This document shows, one piece after another, positions 9,368 through 18,360 of a stretch of 64,000 nt of DNA (positions are counted from its first letter, which is position 1; every line of letters begins with the position of its first letter). This DNA comes from Jatrophihabitans endophyticus (GTDB lineage Bacteria; Actinomycetota; Actinomycetes; Mycobacteriales; Jatrophihabitantaceae), in the NCBI RefSeq assembly GCF_900129455.1, contig NZ_FQVU01000003.1, positions 682,001-746,000 on the forward strand. The letters are read 5' to 3'. The translations under genes and the position numbers were made by a program. Below the pieces are notes generated by a model. It searched no databases and was not told where the DNA came from. It was given only the letters and a program-made list of their open reading frames with translations.

Positions 9368-10008
9368 GCCAGCAGCTCCGCGTGGGTCGCCTCGCACGCG
9401 GCGATGCTCGCGAGCAGAGCCGCGCTCCGGCCGTGCAGGGTGCCCGCGCGGGCGGCGGCCTGCTGCGACGCGCGGTGTTCGGCCGCCCGCAGCTCGGCGG
9501 CGCTGCGGGGTGTCCCGGCCGGGCTGCGGGACGCCGTCGCCGCGGCGGCGGGCGCGCCGTAGCCGGCGACCACCGCCTCGAGGGCCCGCAGGTGCGCGGC
9601 GTGGTCGGCGCGGGCCTGGACCAGGACGCCACGCACCGACGCCGTACCCCCGGTGGTGGCGTCGAGATCGGCGATGAGCCGGCGTTCGGCGGCGACTGCG
9701 GCGCGCAACGGTGCCGGTGGCCGCTCGGCGTGCGTGCCTGACTCGCGGCGCAGGAACGCGGCGCCGACCCCGCCGCCGCCGGCCAGCACCACCGTGCCCG
9801 CCCCGGCGAGGAACCAGCGCCGCGAACGGTGCGGCGCCGTCGCGGCGTGTCGCGGCCCCGCCGCCGTCGCGTCCGCTGGGTCCGCTGGGGGCTCGGTCGA
9901 GGGGTCGGTCGAGGGGTCGGTTGCGGGGTCGGTCGCGGGCGTGCCGGCGTCGCGACCGGCGGTCGGGCCGGAGCCGGGGTCGCTGTCCGGTGCTGCGGGC
10001 TCGGTCAT
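9364..10008 (-). CDS. Tat-signal hypothetical protein coupled to DUF4439 gene
   Basis: This 214-residue protein has a Pro/Thr/Asp-rich N-terminal tail containing DPAT/DPST repeats (residues about 27-46). A twin-arginine motif SRRWFL at residues 62-67 precedes a hydrophobic stretch ending near residue 88. The rest is Ala-rich and helical with several His and Glu residues (for example RADHAAHLRALE), resembling the ferritin-like partner encoded next to it. An unusually long n-region precedes the Tat motif. Function is unknown; cotranscription with the DUF4439 gene suggests that the two products work together, probably outside the cytoplasm. Confidence 0.72.
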   Translation of the reverse strand: MTEPAAPDSDPGSGPTAGRDAGTPATDPATDPSTDPSTEPPADPADATAAGPRHAATAPHRSRRWFLAGAGTVVLAGGGGVGAAFLRRESGTHAERPPAPLRAAVAAERRLIADLDATTGGTASVRGVLVQARADHAAHLRALEAVVAGYGAPAAAATASRSPAGTPRSAAELRAAEHRASQQAAARAGTLHGRSAALLASIAACEATHAELLA

Positions 10009-10127
10009 GTCGTCCCAATCCTGGCAGAGCCGATAGGCTCGCTGGTCACCGCGATCTGCGCGCCGGCCACGTCCGGCGGGGCAGGATCGCGATGGTCGAT
10101 CCACCGACACCGCACAGAGGAGTTCCC
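10009..10127. promoter_or_regulatory. Divergent promoter region, Tat-protein operon / rimP
   Basis: This 119-base region lies between divergent genes. GAGCC-GATA-GGCTC (10027-10040) is a perfect 5-base inverted repeat that also contains TAGGCT, a possible -10 box for the rimP-nusA-infB operon. The ribosome site CAGAGGAG precedes rimP. Confidence 0.4.
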
Positions 10128-10652
10128 ATGCCGCCCGCGTCCGCCGGAGCGTCCGGGGCGCAGGTTCGCCAGAGCCTGCTCGACCTGCTCGACCCGCTGG
10201 TCCGCGAGACCGGTCACGACCTCGAGGACGTCTCGGTGGCACGCGCCGGGCGCCGCAGCATCGTCCGGGTGGTCGTCGACGCCGACGGCGGGATCGATCT
10301 CGATGCGGTGGCCGAGGTGAGCCGCGTCGTCTCCGACGCGCTGGACGCGGCGCTGCAGGCCGGCCCCGACGGCGACCCCGAGGTCGCGCGGGCGCTCGCC
10401 GGCTCCTACACCCTGGAGGTGACCTCGCCCGGCGTCGACCGGCCCCTCACCGAGCCGCGGCACTGGCGCCGCGCCGTCGGCCGGCTGGTGGCGACCGAGG
10501 CGCACGGCAAGCAGGTCACCGGCCGCGTGGTGACCACGGACGACGCGGGTGCGACCCTCGACGTCAAGGGGCGGCAGCAGAGCGTCCCGTGGGCCGCGCT
10601 CGGCCGCGGCAAGGTGCAGGTCGAGTTCAACCGGCCGGCCGAGAAGGAGTGA
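10128..10652 (+). CDS. rimP: Ribosome maturation factor RimP
   Basis: RimP binds the free 30S subunit and helps its maturation. The protein is 174 residues with the two expected domains: an N-terminal alpha/beta domain (LLDPLVRETGHDLEDV, then RRSIVRVVVDADGG) and a C-terminal SH3-like barrel (near residues 100-170). The signature TLEVTSPGVDRPLTEPRHW joins them. ATG 10128 has a good upstream AGAGGAG. It is the first gene of the classical rimP-nusA-ylxR-infB translation/transcription operon. Confidence 0.95.
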   Translation: MPPASAGASGAQVRQSLLDLLDPLVRETGHDLEDVSVARAGRRSIVRVVVDADGGIDLDAVAEVSRVVSDALDAALQAGPDGDPEVARALAGSYTLEVTSPGVDRPLTEPRHWRRAVGRLVATEAHGKQVTGRVVTTDDAGATLDVKGRQQSVPWAALGRGKVQVEFNRPAEKE

Positions 10653-10654
10653 CG

Positions 10655-10738
10655 ATGGTGACAGTGGTGGTCCCGGTGACGGCGCCGGCGGAGTCGAGCG
10701 CGCCGGTCGGCGTCGGGCAGGCGGCCGACCGTGGTTAG
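10655..10738 (+). CDS. Possible 27-residue ORF between rimP and nusA
   Basis: An ATG two bases after the rimP stop, preceded by AAGGAG at a good distance, opens a 27-codon frame. It ends at TAG 10736-10738, overlapping the GTG start of nusA by 8 bases. The peptide is Val/Pro/Ala-rich with no recognisable domain. It may simply bridge ribosomes from rimP to nusA, which has no ribosome site of its own, or it may be chance. I know of no described homologue. Confidence 0.3.
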   Translation: MVTVVVPVTAPAESSAPVGVGQAADRG

Positions 10739-11765
10739 CGTCGACCTCGCCGCGCTGCGCAGCATCGAACGCGAGAAGGAGATCTCCTTCGAGACCCTCA
10801 TCGACGCGCTCGAGACCGCGCTGCTGAGCGCCTACAAGCACACCGCGCACTCCATGCCGCACGCCCGCGTGGCCATCGACCGCAAGTCCGGCGAGGTCGT
10901 CGTGTGGGCGCAGGAGCTCACGCCCGAGGGCGACATCGAGGAGGAGTACGACGACACGCCGACCGACTTCGGTCGGGTGGCGGCGATGACCGCGCGCCAG
11001 GTGATCCTGCAGCGGCTGCGCGACGCCGAGCACGACCAGACCTTCGGCGAGTACTCCGGGCGCGAGGGCGACATCGTGACCGGCGTCGTCCAGGCCGACG
11101 CCCAGGCGTCGCAGCGGGGTCTCGTACTCGTCGACATCGGCAAGGTCGAGGCGGTCCTGCCGCAGTCCGAGCAGGTGCCCGGCGAGGACTACAGCCACGG
11201 GTCGCGGCTCCGTGCCTACGTGGTCGGGGTGTCGCGCGGGATGCGCGGCCCGCAGGTGACGCTGAGCCGCACCCATCCCAACCTGGTGAAGAAGCTGTTC
11301 GCCCTCGAGGTCCCCGAGATCGCCGACGCCAGCGTCGAGATCGTCAGCGTCGCCCGCGAGGCCGGGCACCGCAGCAAGATCGCCGTCCGGACGTCGGTCG
11401 AGGGCCTGAACGCCAAGGGCGCCTGTATCGGGCCGATGGGGCAGCGGGTGCGCAACGTCGTCGCCGAGCTGCACGGCGAGAAGATCGACATCATCGACTG
11501 GCACGCCGACCCCGCCACGTTCGTCGGCAACGCGCTCTCGCCGGCACACGCGCTCTCGAGCGTCGTGGTCGACCCGGCGGTCATGGCCGTGCGCGTCGTC
11601 GTCCCGGACTTCCAGCTGTCGCTGGCGATCGGGCGCGAGGGTCAGAACGCCCGGCTCGCCGCGCGGCTGACCGGTGCCCGGATCGACATCCACAGCGACT
11701 CCGAGGTCGGCACCGCCACGGCGGGTGCGGCACCGGCGACCGACACGCCCGAGCCCGGGGAGTAG
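10731..11765 (+). CDS. nusA: Transcription termination/antitermination factor NusA
   Basis: NusA binds RNA polymerase and nascent RNA and modulates pausing, termination and antitermination. The 344 residues comprise the N-terminal polymerase-binding domain, an S1 domain ([13 protein letters not shown] onward, about residues 110-175), and two KH domains with loops GPMGQRV and GREGQNA. The C-terminal acidic repeats of E. coli NusA are missing, as is usual for actinobacteria. GTG 10731 has no strong ribosome site, and translation may be coupled to the preceding short frame. Confidence 0.96.
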   Translation: MVSVDLAALRSIEREKEISFETLIDALETALLSAYKHTAHSMPHARVAIDRKSGEVVVWAQELTPEGDIEEEYDDTPTDFGRVAAMTARQVILQRLRDAEHDQTFGEYSGREGDIVTGVVQADAQASQRGLVLVDIGKVEAVLPQSEQVPGEDYSHGSRLRAYVVGVSRGMRGPQVTLSRTHPNLVKKLFALEVPEIADASVEIVSVAREAGHRSKIAVRTSVEGLNAKGACIGPMGQRVRNVVAELHGEKIDIIDWHADPATFVGNALSPAHALSSVVVDPAVMAVRVVVPDFQLSLAIGREGQNARLAARLTGARIDIHSDSEVGTATAGAAPATDTPEPGE

Positions 11766-11823
11766 AGTCGGCGGTGGTCGTCGCCAGGTCGACGGCAGCC
11801 GAACGGGACGTGACGGGGTCGCT

Positions 11824-12174
11824 GTGCGAGCAGACGTGAACCCGGAACGCACGTGCATCGGGTGCCGAACGCGGGCGGGGGCCGCCGAGTTGCTCCGTGT
11901 CGTCGTGGCGCCGGAGGCGACCGGCCGAGGGGCTGAGCCGCATGCTCACGCCGTTCGGTGCGTCGTCCCCGACCCGCGTCGGCGGATGCCGGGGCGAGGT
12001 GCCTGGGTGCACCCCGTGCCGGCGTGCGTGGAACTCGCGCAGCGTCGCCGAGCGTTCGAACGGGCCCTTCGGGTGCCCGTCCCGATCGACCCGGCGCCCG
12101 TGGGCGAGTACGTTGCGGGGACGGAAGACGGCAGCGACACCGGCACTCCGCCGGTGGCACACCGCAGGAGATGA
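11824..12174 (+). CDS. ylxR: YlxR family RNA-binding protein (DUF448)
   Basis: This 116-residue basic protein has the YlxR pattern: an N-terminal CIGCR segment, LLRVVV, and the conserved GRGAWVHP loop (about residues 58-65) followed by a basic helix. YlxR proteins are small nucleoid/RNA-binding factors found between nusA and infB. GTG 11824 gives the normal length; GTG 11836, directly before NPERTCIGC, is an alternative. The C-terminal 30 residues are acidic and variable. Confidence 0.85.
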   Translation: MRADVNPERTCIGCRTRAGAAELLRVVVAPEATGRGAEPHAHAVRCVVPDPRRRMPGRGAWVHPVPACVELAQRRRAFERALRVPVPIDPAPVGEYVAGTEDGSDTGTPPVAHRRR

Positions 12175-12269
12175 CGAGCGATGAGCGTTCGATGAAGCGC
12201 CAGCGATGAGCAGGCCCACCCACTAATCAGGCCGCGCGGGGATGCCGCACGGTCTGTCGAAGGAGACAC

Positions 12270-15152
12270 GTGCCAGGCAAGACCCGCGTATCAGCTCTTG
12301 CGAAAGAGCTCGGAATCACGAGCAAGGACGCGCTCGCCAAGCTGAACGAGATCGGCGAGTACGTCAAGAGCGCCTCATCCACGGTCGAGGCGCCGGTCGC
12401 GCGCAAGCTGCGCGAGGCGTTCCCGGACGCCCCCGCCGCCCCGGCGAAGAAGGCCGCCAAGAAGACCGCACCGGCGCAGACGGCGCCGGCCCAGTCGCCG
12501 GCCGCCGCCGCCCCGGCGGCACCGGCCGCACCCGCCGCACCGGCCCAGCCCGCGGCGACGCCGGCCGCGCCGACGCCGGCCGTGCCGGCTGCCGGCGCTC
12601 CCGCCTCGGGTGCGCCGATCCCGGGGGCACCGACCCCGGCTCGGCCCGCCCAGCCCGGCCCGTCGGCTCCGCCGGCCCGGCCCGCGACGCCCGCCGCGCC
12701 GGCCCAGCCGTCGGCGACGCCGACGCAGCCGGTGGCCCCGGCCGCCTCGGCACCCACGACGCCCGCCGCGCCGTCGGCACCGGCGCAGCCCCGCCCGGCC
12801 GCGCCGGGCCCGCGCCCCGGCCCCCGCGTCGGCAACAACCCCTTCGGCGTCGGCGCCGGCGCGCCGCAGCGCCCGGCGGCGCCCCGGCCGCCGCAGCAGC
12901 CCGGGTCGACACCGCGTCCCGGTGCCGGCAGCGGCCCCGGCGGTGGGCCGGGTGGCCCCCGGCCCAACCCCGGCATGATGCCGCCCCGGCCGAACCCCGG
13001 CATGATGCCCGGCCGTGCGCCGGGCCGCGGTGGTCCCGGCGGTCCCGGTGGCCGCGCCGGCGGTCCCGGCCGTCCCGGCGGCCCCGGTCGTCCCGGTGGC
13101 GGCGGCGGGTTCCGCGGCGGCCCCGGTGGCGGTGGCCCGGGCGGTCCCGGGGGTCCCGGTGGCGGCGCGCCGTTCCGCGGTGGCGGCGGCGGGCGTGGCC
13201 GCGGTGGCCGGGGCGCCAGCACGGCCGGCGCCTTCGGCCGCAAGGGCGGCGGCCCGACGCGGGCGCGCAAGAGCAAGCGCCAGCGCAGGCAGGAGTTCGA
13301 CAGCATGTCGGCTCCGTCGATCGGCGGTGTGCAGGTCCCGCGCGGTAGCGGCGACGTGCTGCGGCTGCTGCGTGGCGCCTCGCTGTCGGACTTCGCCGAC
13401 AAGATCGGTGCCAGCCCGGCCTCGCTGGTGCAGGTGATGTTCCATCTCGGCGAGATGGTCACCGCGACCCAGTCGGTCAACGAGGAGACGCTGCAGCTGC
13501 TCGGTGCGGAGCTGAACTACCAGGTGCAGCTCGTCAGCCCCGAGGACGAGGACCGAGAGCTGCTGGAGTCCTTCGGCCAGACCCTCGGCGACGAGGGCGG
13601 CGAGGAGAACCTGCAGCCGCGGCCGCCGGTGGTCACCGTCATGGGCCACGTCGACCACGGCAAGACGCGCCTGCTCGACGCGATCCGCAAGACCAACGTG
13701 CTCAAGGACGAGGCCGGCGGCATCACCCAGCACATCGGTGCCTACCAGGTCAGCGTCGAGCACGAGGGCGAGGAACGTCCGATCACCTTCATCGACACCC
13801 CCGGTCACGAGGCGTTCACCGCCATGCGTGCCCGCGGTGCCGCGACGACCGACATCGTCGTGCTGGTCGTCGCCGCCGACGACGGCGTCATGCCGCAGAC
13901 CATCGAGGCGTTGAACCACGCCCAGGCGGCCGACGTCCCGATCGTCGTCGCGGTGAACAAGATCGACAAGGAAGGCGCGAATCCCGAGCGCGTGCGCGGA
14001 CAGCTGGCCGAGTACGGGCTGGTGGCCGAGTCGTACGGCGGCGACACGCTCTTCGTCGAGGTGTCGGCCCGCGCCGGCACCAACATCGACGGGCTGCTCG
14101 AGGGCGTGCTGCTCACCGCCGACGCCGCGCTCGACCTGCGGGCCAACCCCGAGCAGGACGCGCAGGGCGTCGTCGTCGAGGCCCGCCTCGACCGCGGCCG
14201 CGGCCCCGTGGCCACGCTGCTCGTGCAGCGCGGCACGCTGCGCGTCGGTGACTCGGTCGTCGCGTCCGACGCGTACGGCAAGGTCCGCGCCATGCTGGAC
14301 GAGAACGGCGACAACGTCGACGTGGCGACGCCGTCGCGTCCGGTGCAGGTCCTGGGCCTCAGCTCGGTGCCCGGTGCCGGCGACACCTTCCTCGTCGTCG
14401 ACGAGGACCGCGTCGCCCGGCAGATCGCCGACCGTCGCCAGGCCCGTGAGCGCAACGCCCAGCTGGCCGCCGGCAGCCGTCGGGTCTCGCTGGCCGACTG
14501 GACCGAGGCGCTCGCCGCGGGCAAGGTCGAGCAGCTCAACCTCATCATCAAGGGCGACGTCGCCGGTTCGGTCGAGGCGCTCGAGGAGTCGCTGGTCAAC
14601 ATCGACCTCGGCGACGCCAAGGACGAGGTGTCGCTGCGCGTCATCGGCCGCGGCGTGGGTGCCATCACCGAGAACGACATCAACCTCGCGGTGGCGTCCG
14701 ACGCGGTGGTCATCGGCTTCAACGTGCGGCCCGAGGGCAAGGCGCGTGAGGCGGCCGAGCGCGAGGGCGTCGACGTCCGGTACTACACCGTCATCTACCA
14801 GGCCATCGACGAGATCGAGGCTGCGCTCAAGGGCATGCTCAAGCCCGAGTACGAAGAGGTGCAGCTCGGCACGGCCGAGGTCCGCGAGGTGTTCCGGGTG
14901 CCGCGCATCGGCAACATCGCGGGTTCCCTGGTGCGTACCGGCATCGTCCGGCGCAACAGCAAGGCGCGTCTCGTCCGCGACGGCGTCGTGGTGGCCGACA
15001 ACCTCACCGTCGAGTCGCTGCGCCGGTTCAAGGACGACGCGACCGAGGTCCGCGACGGGTACGAGTGCGGTATCGGGCTCGGATCGTTCAACGACATCAA
15101 GGTCGAGGACGTCATCGAGACGTTCGAGCTGCGGGAGAAGGCGCGGGTGTAG
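12270..15152 (+). CDS. infB: Translation initiation factor IF-2
   Basis: IF-2 is the GTPase that brings initiator tRNA to the 30S subunit. The 960 residues start with an IF2-N helix domain ([20 protein letters not shown]). A low-complexity linker follows: Ala/Pro-rich to about residue 190, then Gly/Pro/Arg-rich to about residue 320. A second IF2-N domain and the GTPase domain come next, with G1 GHVDHGKT at 459-466, G3 DTPGHE at 509-514 and G4 NKID at 563-566. Beta-barrel and C2 tRNA-binding domains complete the protein. GTG 12270 is preceded by GAAGGAGA. The repetitive linker makes the DNA at 12.4-13.2 kb highly biased. Confidence 0.97.
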   Translation: MPGKTRVSALAKELGITSKDALAKLNEIGEYVKSASSTVEAPVARKLREAFPDAPAAPAKKAAKKTAPAQTAPAQSPAAAAPAAPAAPAAPAQPAATPAAPTPAVPAAGAPASGAPIPGAPTPARPAQPGPSAPPARPATPAAPAQPSATPTQPVAPAASAPTTPAAPSAPAQPRPAAPGPRPGPRVGNNPFGVGAGAPQRPAAPRPPQQPGSTPRPGAGSGPGGGPGGPRPNPGMMPPRPNPGMMPGRAPGRGGPGGPGGRAGGPGRPGGPGRPGGGGGFRGGPGGGGPGGPGGPGGGAPFRGGGGGRGRGGRGASTAGAFGRKGGGPTRARKSKRQRRQEFDSMSAPSIGGVQVPRGSGDVLRLLRGASLSDFADKIGASPASLVQVMFHLGEMVTATQSVNEETLQLLGAELNYQVQLVSPEDEDRELLESFGQTLGDEGGEENLQPRPPVVTVMGHVDHGKTRLLDAIRKTNVLKDEAGGITQHIGAYQVSVEHEGEERPITFIDTPGHEAFTAMRARGAATTDIVVLVVAADDGVMPQTIEALNHAQAADVPIVVAVNKIDKEGANPERVRGQLAEYGLVAESYGGDTLFVEVSARAGTNIDGLLEGVLLTADAALDLRANPEQDAQGVVVEARLDRGRGPVATLLVQRGTLRVGDSVVASDAYGKVRAMLDENGDNVDVATPSRPVQVLGLSSVPGAGDTFLVVDEDRVARQIADRRQARERNAQLAAGSRRVSLADWTEALAAGKVEQLNLIIKGDVAGSVEALEESLVNIDLGDAKDEVSLRVIGRGVGAITENDINLAVASDAVVIGFNVRPEGKAREAAEREGVDVRYYTVIYQAIDEIEAALKGMLKPEYEEVQLGTAEVREVFRVPRIGNIAGSLVRTGIVRRNSKARLVRDGVVVADNLTVESLRRFKDDATEVRDGYECGIGLGSFNDIKVEDVIETFELREKARV

Positions 15153-15167
15153 TCACCCGGGTCCGCT

Positions 15168-15231
15168 CCGGGTGGGGGCGGTACGCGAGCTGGGCTTCGC
15201 CCTTCGACGCTCGCGCGCCGCCCCCACCCGG
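15168..15231 (+). terminator. Long stem-loop between infB and DUF503 gene
   Basis: A perfect 14-base inverted repeat (15168-15181 with 15218-15231, CCGGGTGGGGGCGG and its complement) encloses a second paired segment (CGCGAGC 15183-15189 with GCTCGCG 15209-15215). No T-run follows, so it may be a GC-type terminator, an RNA-processing stop or a repeat element. Confidence 0.6.
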
Positions 15232-15294
15232 CCCGTCACTGTCGCTGGTCCGCGCCCGGTGCGCGGCTCCTGCCCGCTGAGGAGGGGATCACAG

Positions 15295-15594
15295 GTGGTG
15301 GTGGGCGTGCTCGTCTGTGACCTGCTGCTCGGGGACGTCCGGTCGCTGAAGCAGAAGCGGTCGGTGGTGCGGCCGATCGTGGCGGAGCTCGGGCGGCGGT
15401 TCGCGGTCTCGGTCGCCGAGACCGGCGAGCAGGACCTCCACCGACGCTGCGAGATCTCGGTCGCGCTGGTGACGGGGGAGCGGGCCCATGCGGTGGACGT
15501 GCTCGCACAGTGCGAACGGCTGGTCGCCGGGCATCCCGAGGCCGAGCTGTTGTCGACACGCACCCGCGTGCTCGACGGCGAGGATCTGAATTAG
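15295..15594 (+). CDS. DUF503 (YlxP-like) family protein
   Basis: This 99-residue protein starts [20 protein letters not shown] and continues with the conserved [12 protein letters not shown] and FAVSVAET segments of the DUF503 family. The family is found between infB and rbfA in many bacteria and is suspected, not shown, to act in ribosome work. GTG 15295 follows GAGGAGGGG by 7-8 bases; two further GTG codons directly after it are alternative starts. Confidence 0.85.
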   Translation: MVVGVLVCDLLLGDVRSLKQKRSVVRPIVAELGRRFAVSVAETGEQDLHRRCEISVALVTGERAHAVDVLAQCERLVAGHPEAELLSTRTRVLDGEDLN

Positions 15595-15634
15595 AGCACA
15601 ATCGCGCGAAAACGAGCGCACGAAGGAGCACCAC

Positions 15635-16084
15635 ATGGCTGACGTGGCACGCGCCCGCCGTCTGTCCGGGCGCATCAAGCAGATCGTGGCCACCGTCATC
15701 GAGCGGCAGATCAAGGATCCGCGGCTGGGGATGGTGACCATCACCGACGTCCGCGTTACCGGTGATCTGCACGATGCGACGGTCTTCTACACCGTGCTCG
15801 GCGACGACGAGGACCGTGCGGTGTCGGCCGCCGCCCTCGAATCGGCCAAGGGCGTGCTGCGCAGCGAGGTCGGCCGGCAGACCGGCGTCCGGTTCACGCC
15901 GACGCTCACCTTCGCGCCGGACGCGCTGCCCGACAGTGCCCGCCAGCTGGAGGACCTGCTCGCGCAGGCCGCGGCCGAGGACGCCAAGCTCGAGGCCGCG
16001 CGCCGCGGTGCGACACCGGCCGGCGAGGCCGACCCGTACCGCAAGCCGCGCATCGTGGAGGACGACGCACCCGGCGACGAATGA
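15635..16084 (+). CDS. rbfA: 30S ribosome-binding factor RbfA
   Basis: RbfA is a KH-like protein that binds immature 30S subunits and helps 16S rRNA 5'-end maturation. The 149 residues include the [28 protein letters not shown]-terminus and the [23 protein letters not shown] core, followed by an acidic tail. ATG 15635 is preceded by GAAGGAG. The stop overlaps the next ATG (ATGA, 16081-16084). In many actinobacteria a DHH phosphoesterase gene (nrnA) follows rbfA; here the MATE gene follows directly. Confidence 0.96.
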   Translation: MADVARARRLSGRIKQIVATVIERQIKDPRLGMVTITDVRVTGDLHDATVFYTVLGDDEDRAVSAAALESAKGVLRSEVGRQTGVRFTPTLTFAPDALPDSARQLEDLLAQAAAEDAKLEAARRGATPAGEADPYRKPRIVEDDAPGDE

Positions 16085-17412
16085 CCGTCCCCACGGCCGG
16101 CGACGGTCAGCTCGCCCCGACCCGGCGGCTGCTCGCGCTGTCCGCGTCCGCCTTCGCCGTGCTCGCGGCCGAGCCGCTGTACCTGCTCGTCGACACCGCG
16201 GTCGTCGGTCACCTCGGGGCCCGCGACCTCGCGGGGCTCGGTGTCGGTGCGGCGTTGATGACGCTGCTGACGATCGTCGGCACCTTCGTCGAGTACGGCA
16301 CGACGTCGCGGGCGGCGCGGGCCTACGGCGCGGGGCGCACCGACGCCGCGGTACGCGAGGGCGTCCAGGCCTCGTGGCTGGCAGCAGGGATCGGGGTCGT
16401 GCTGGTGGCGGCGGGCGAGGTGTTCGCCGGCCCGCTCACCGGGCTCCTCGCCGGCGGCGGACCGGTCCATCACACCGCCGAGCAGTGGTTCCGCGTCGCG
16501 GTGCTGGGGCTGCCCGGCGTGTTGCTCGTGCTGGCCGGCAACGGCTGGATGCGCGGCGTCCAGCGGACCCGGGAACCCGTCGTCATCGTGGTCGCCGCCA
16601 ACGGGCTGTCGGCGGTGCTGTGCCCGCTGTTCGTGTACCCGCTGGGCTGGGGACTGACCGGTTCGGCGGTGGCGAACGTGGTCGCGCAGGCGGTCGGGGG
16701 CGTGCTCTTCGTGCTCGCCCTGCGCCGCACCGGGACGAGCCTGCGTCCCGACACGACGGTCATGTGGGCGCAGGCGGTGGTGGGTCGCGATCTCGTCATC
16801 CGCGCCGCCGCCTTCCAGGTCGCGTTCCTGACCGCGGCGGGCGTCGCGTCCCGGATGGGGACGGCCCAGATCGGCGCACACCAGATCGGGCTGCAGCTGT
16901 GGGACTTCACCGCGCTGCTGCTGGACTCGTTCGCCATCGCCGCCCAGTCGCTCGTCGGGGCCGCCCTGGGTGCCGCCGACCCGGCCACGGCGCGGGCGAT
17001 GTCGTGGCAGGTGTCGCGCTGGGGGCTCTACGCAGGGGGAGCGCTCGCCGTCGTCTTCGGTGCGGGCACCCTGGTGATCCCCGGACTCTTCACCTCCTCC
17101 GACGCCGTGGTCGACCAGGCCCACGTGCTCTGGCCGTGGCTCGTCGCCATGCTCCCGCTCGCCGGCGTGGTGTTCGCCCTCGACGGGGTGCTGATCGGCG
17201 CGGGCGACGTCGGCTACCTGCGCACGGTGACCATCGTGGCGGCCGTGTTCGCGTTCGCCCCGCTCAACCTGCTCGCGCTGCGCCTCGACTGGGGGCTGGG
17301 CGGCGTCTGGGCCGGGCTCTCGTCGTTCATCGTCGTCCGGCTCGTCGGGATGCTGTGGCGCGTGCGCGGCGAGCGGTGGCTCGTCGTCGGCGCGCACGAT
17401 CCCGCTGGTTAG
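16081..17412 (+). CDS. MATE family efflux transporter (DinF-like)
   Basis: This integral membrane protein has 443 residues and about 12 hydrophobic segments in two related halves. It begins with the typical [42 protein letters not shown]-type region (residues about 17-60, shown here only by its key Asp-Thr-Ala and Gly-His-Leu-Gly). MATE proteins export drugs or metabolites in exchange for Na+ or H+. A DinF-type MATE gene near rbfA/truB is common in actinobacteria. The ATG overlaps the rbfA stop. Confidence 0.92.
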   Translation: MTVPTAGDGQLAPTRRLLALSASAFAVLAAEPLYLLVDTAVVGHLGARDLAGLGVGAALMTLLTIVGTFVEYGTTSRAARAYGAGRTDAAVREGVQASWLAAGIGVVLVAAGEVFAGPLTGLLAGGGPVHHTAEQWFRVAVLGLPGVLLVLAGNGWMRGVQRTREPVVIVVAANGLSAVLCPLFVYPLGWGLTGSAVANVVAQAVGGVLFVLALRRTGTSLRPDTTVMWAQAVVGRDLVIRAAAFQVAFLTAAGVASRMGTAQIGAHQIGLQLWDFTALLLDSFAIAAQSLVGAALGAADPATARAMSWQVSRWGLYAGGALAVVFGAGTLVIPGLFTSSDAVVDQAHVLWPWLVAMLPLAGVVFALDGVLIGAGDVGYLRTVTIVAAVFAFAPLNLLALRLDWGLGGVWAGLSSFIVVRLVGMLWRVRGERWLVVGAHDPAG

Positions 17413-17415
17413 GGT
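17410..17415 (+). promoter_or_regulatory. -10 box for leaderless truB
   Basis: TAGGGT overlaps the end of the MATE gene and ends 6 bases before GTG 17422. There is no ribosome-binding site, consistent with a leaderless transcript. Confidence 0.5.
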
Positions 17416-17421
17416 CGGGGC

Positions 17422-18330
17422 GTGGCGAAGGGGCAGCAGGGGCCGCCGGGTCGTGACGGCATCGTGGTCGTCGACAAGCCGGCCGGCTGGACGTCGCACG
17501 ACGTCGTCGGCCGGCTGCGCCGGCTGGCCCGCACCCGCAAGGTCGGGCACGCGGGCACGCTCGACCCCATGGCCACCGGCGTACTCGTCGTGGGGGTCGG
17601 CGCCGCGACGCGGCTGCTGCACCATCTCGTGCTCGCCGACAAGGCGTACACCGCGACGGTCCGGCTCGGGCAGGCCACCGTCACCGACGACGCGGAGGGC
17701 GAGGTGACGACGACGTCGTCCGCGGCGGCACTCACCGAGGACGGCGTCCGGGTCGCACTCGCCCCGCTGACGGGTGACATCGCGCAGGTCCCGAGCGCGG
17801 TGTCGGCGATCAAGGTCGACGGCATACGGTCCTACCGGCGGGTGCGCGACGGCGAGCAGGTCGAGCTCGCCGCGCGGCCGGTGACCGTCTCACGCCTCGA
17901 GGCGACCGGGTTCGGCCGACCCGCGCCGGACCTGCTCGACGTCGCCGTCGAGGTCGAGTGCAGCTCGGGGACGTACGTGCGCGCCCTGGCGCGCGACCTC
18001 GGTGCCGCCCTCGGGGTCGGGGGTCACCTGACCACGCTGCGGCGCACCCGGGTCGGCCCCTTCGCGCTGACCGGCGCCCGTACCCTCGACGCCCTCGCCG
18101 AGCTCGACGACCCGGTCACCCTGCCGCTGCCCGACGCGATCCGCACCGCGCTGCCGGTGCGCGAGATCGACGCCGACCAGGCGCGGGAGGTGTCCTTCGG
18201 CCGGGCGCTGCCCGCGGCCGGGTTCACGGGCGTGCACGGCGCCCTGACCGCCGACGGCACCGCCGTCGCCCTGCTGCGCGAGACCGAGGGCCGGGCTCGG
18301 CCGGTGCTCGTTTTCACGCCCGCGGGCTGA
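17422..18330 (+). CDS. truB: tRNA pseudouridine(55) synthase TruB
   Basis: TruB converts U55 of the tRNA T-loop to pseudouridine. The 302 residues begin with GIVVVDKPAGWTSHDVV. The catalytic motif GHAGTLDPMATGVL contains Asp48. Later come KAYTA and a C-terminal domain. The actinobacterial C-terminal extension (TruB-C2-like, GRALPAAGFTG) is present. GTG 17422 is supported by the TAGGGT box. The gene lies in its usual place downstream of rbfA. Confidence 0.96.
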   Translation: MAKGQQGPPGRDGIVVVDKPAGWTSHDVVGRLRRLARTRKVGHAGTLDPMATGVLVVGVGAATRLLHHLVLADKAYTATVRLGQATVTDDAEGEVTTTSSAAALTEDGVRVALAPLTGDIAQVPSAVSAIKVDGIRSYRRVRDGEQVELAARPVTVSRLEATGFGRPAPDLLDVAVEVECSSGTYVRALARDLGAALGVGGHLTTLRRTRVGPFALTGARTLDALAELDDPVTLPLPDAIRTALPVREIDADQAREVSFGRALPAAGFTGVHGALTADGTAVALLRETEGRARPVLVFTPAG

Positions 18331-18360
18331 CGAACGCCCCCGATCGGGTACGACTGCACG

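Noticed and set aside
12400-13260. Low-complexity Pro/Ala and Gly-rich DNA that looks like a repeat array
   Set aside because: It encodes the known variable linker of IF-2 and is in frame throughout.
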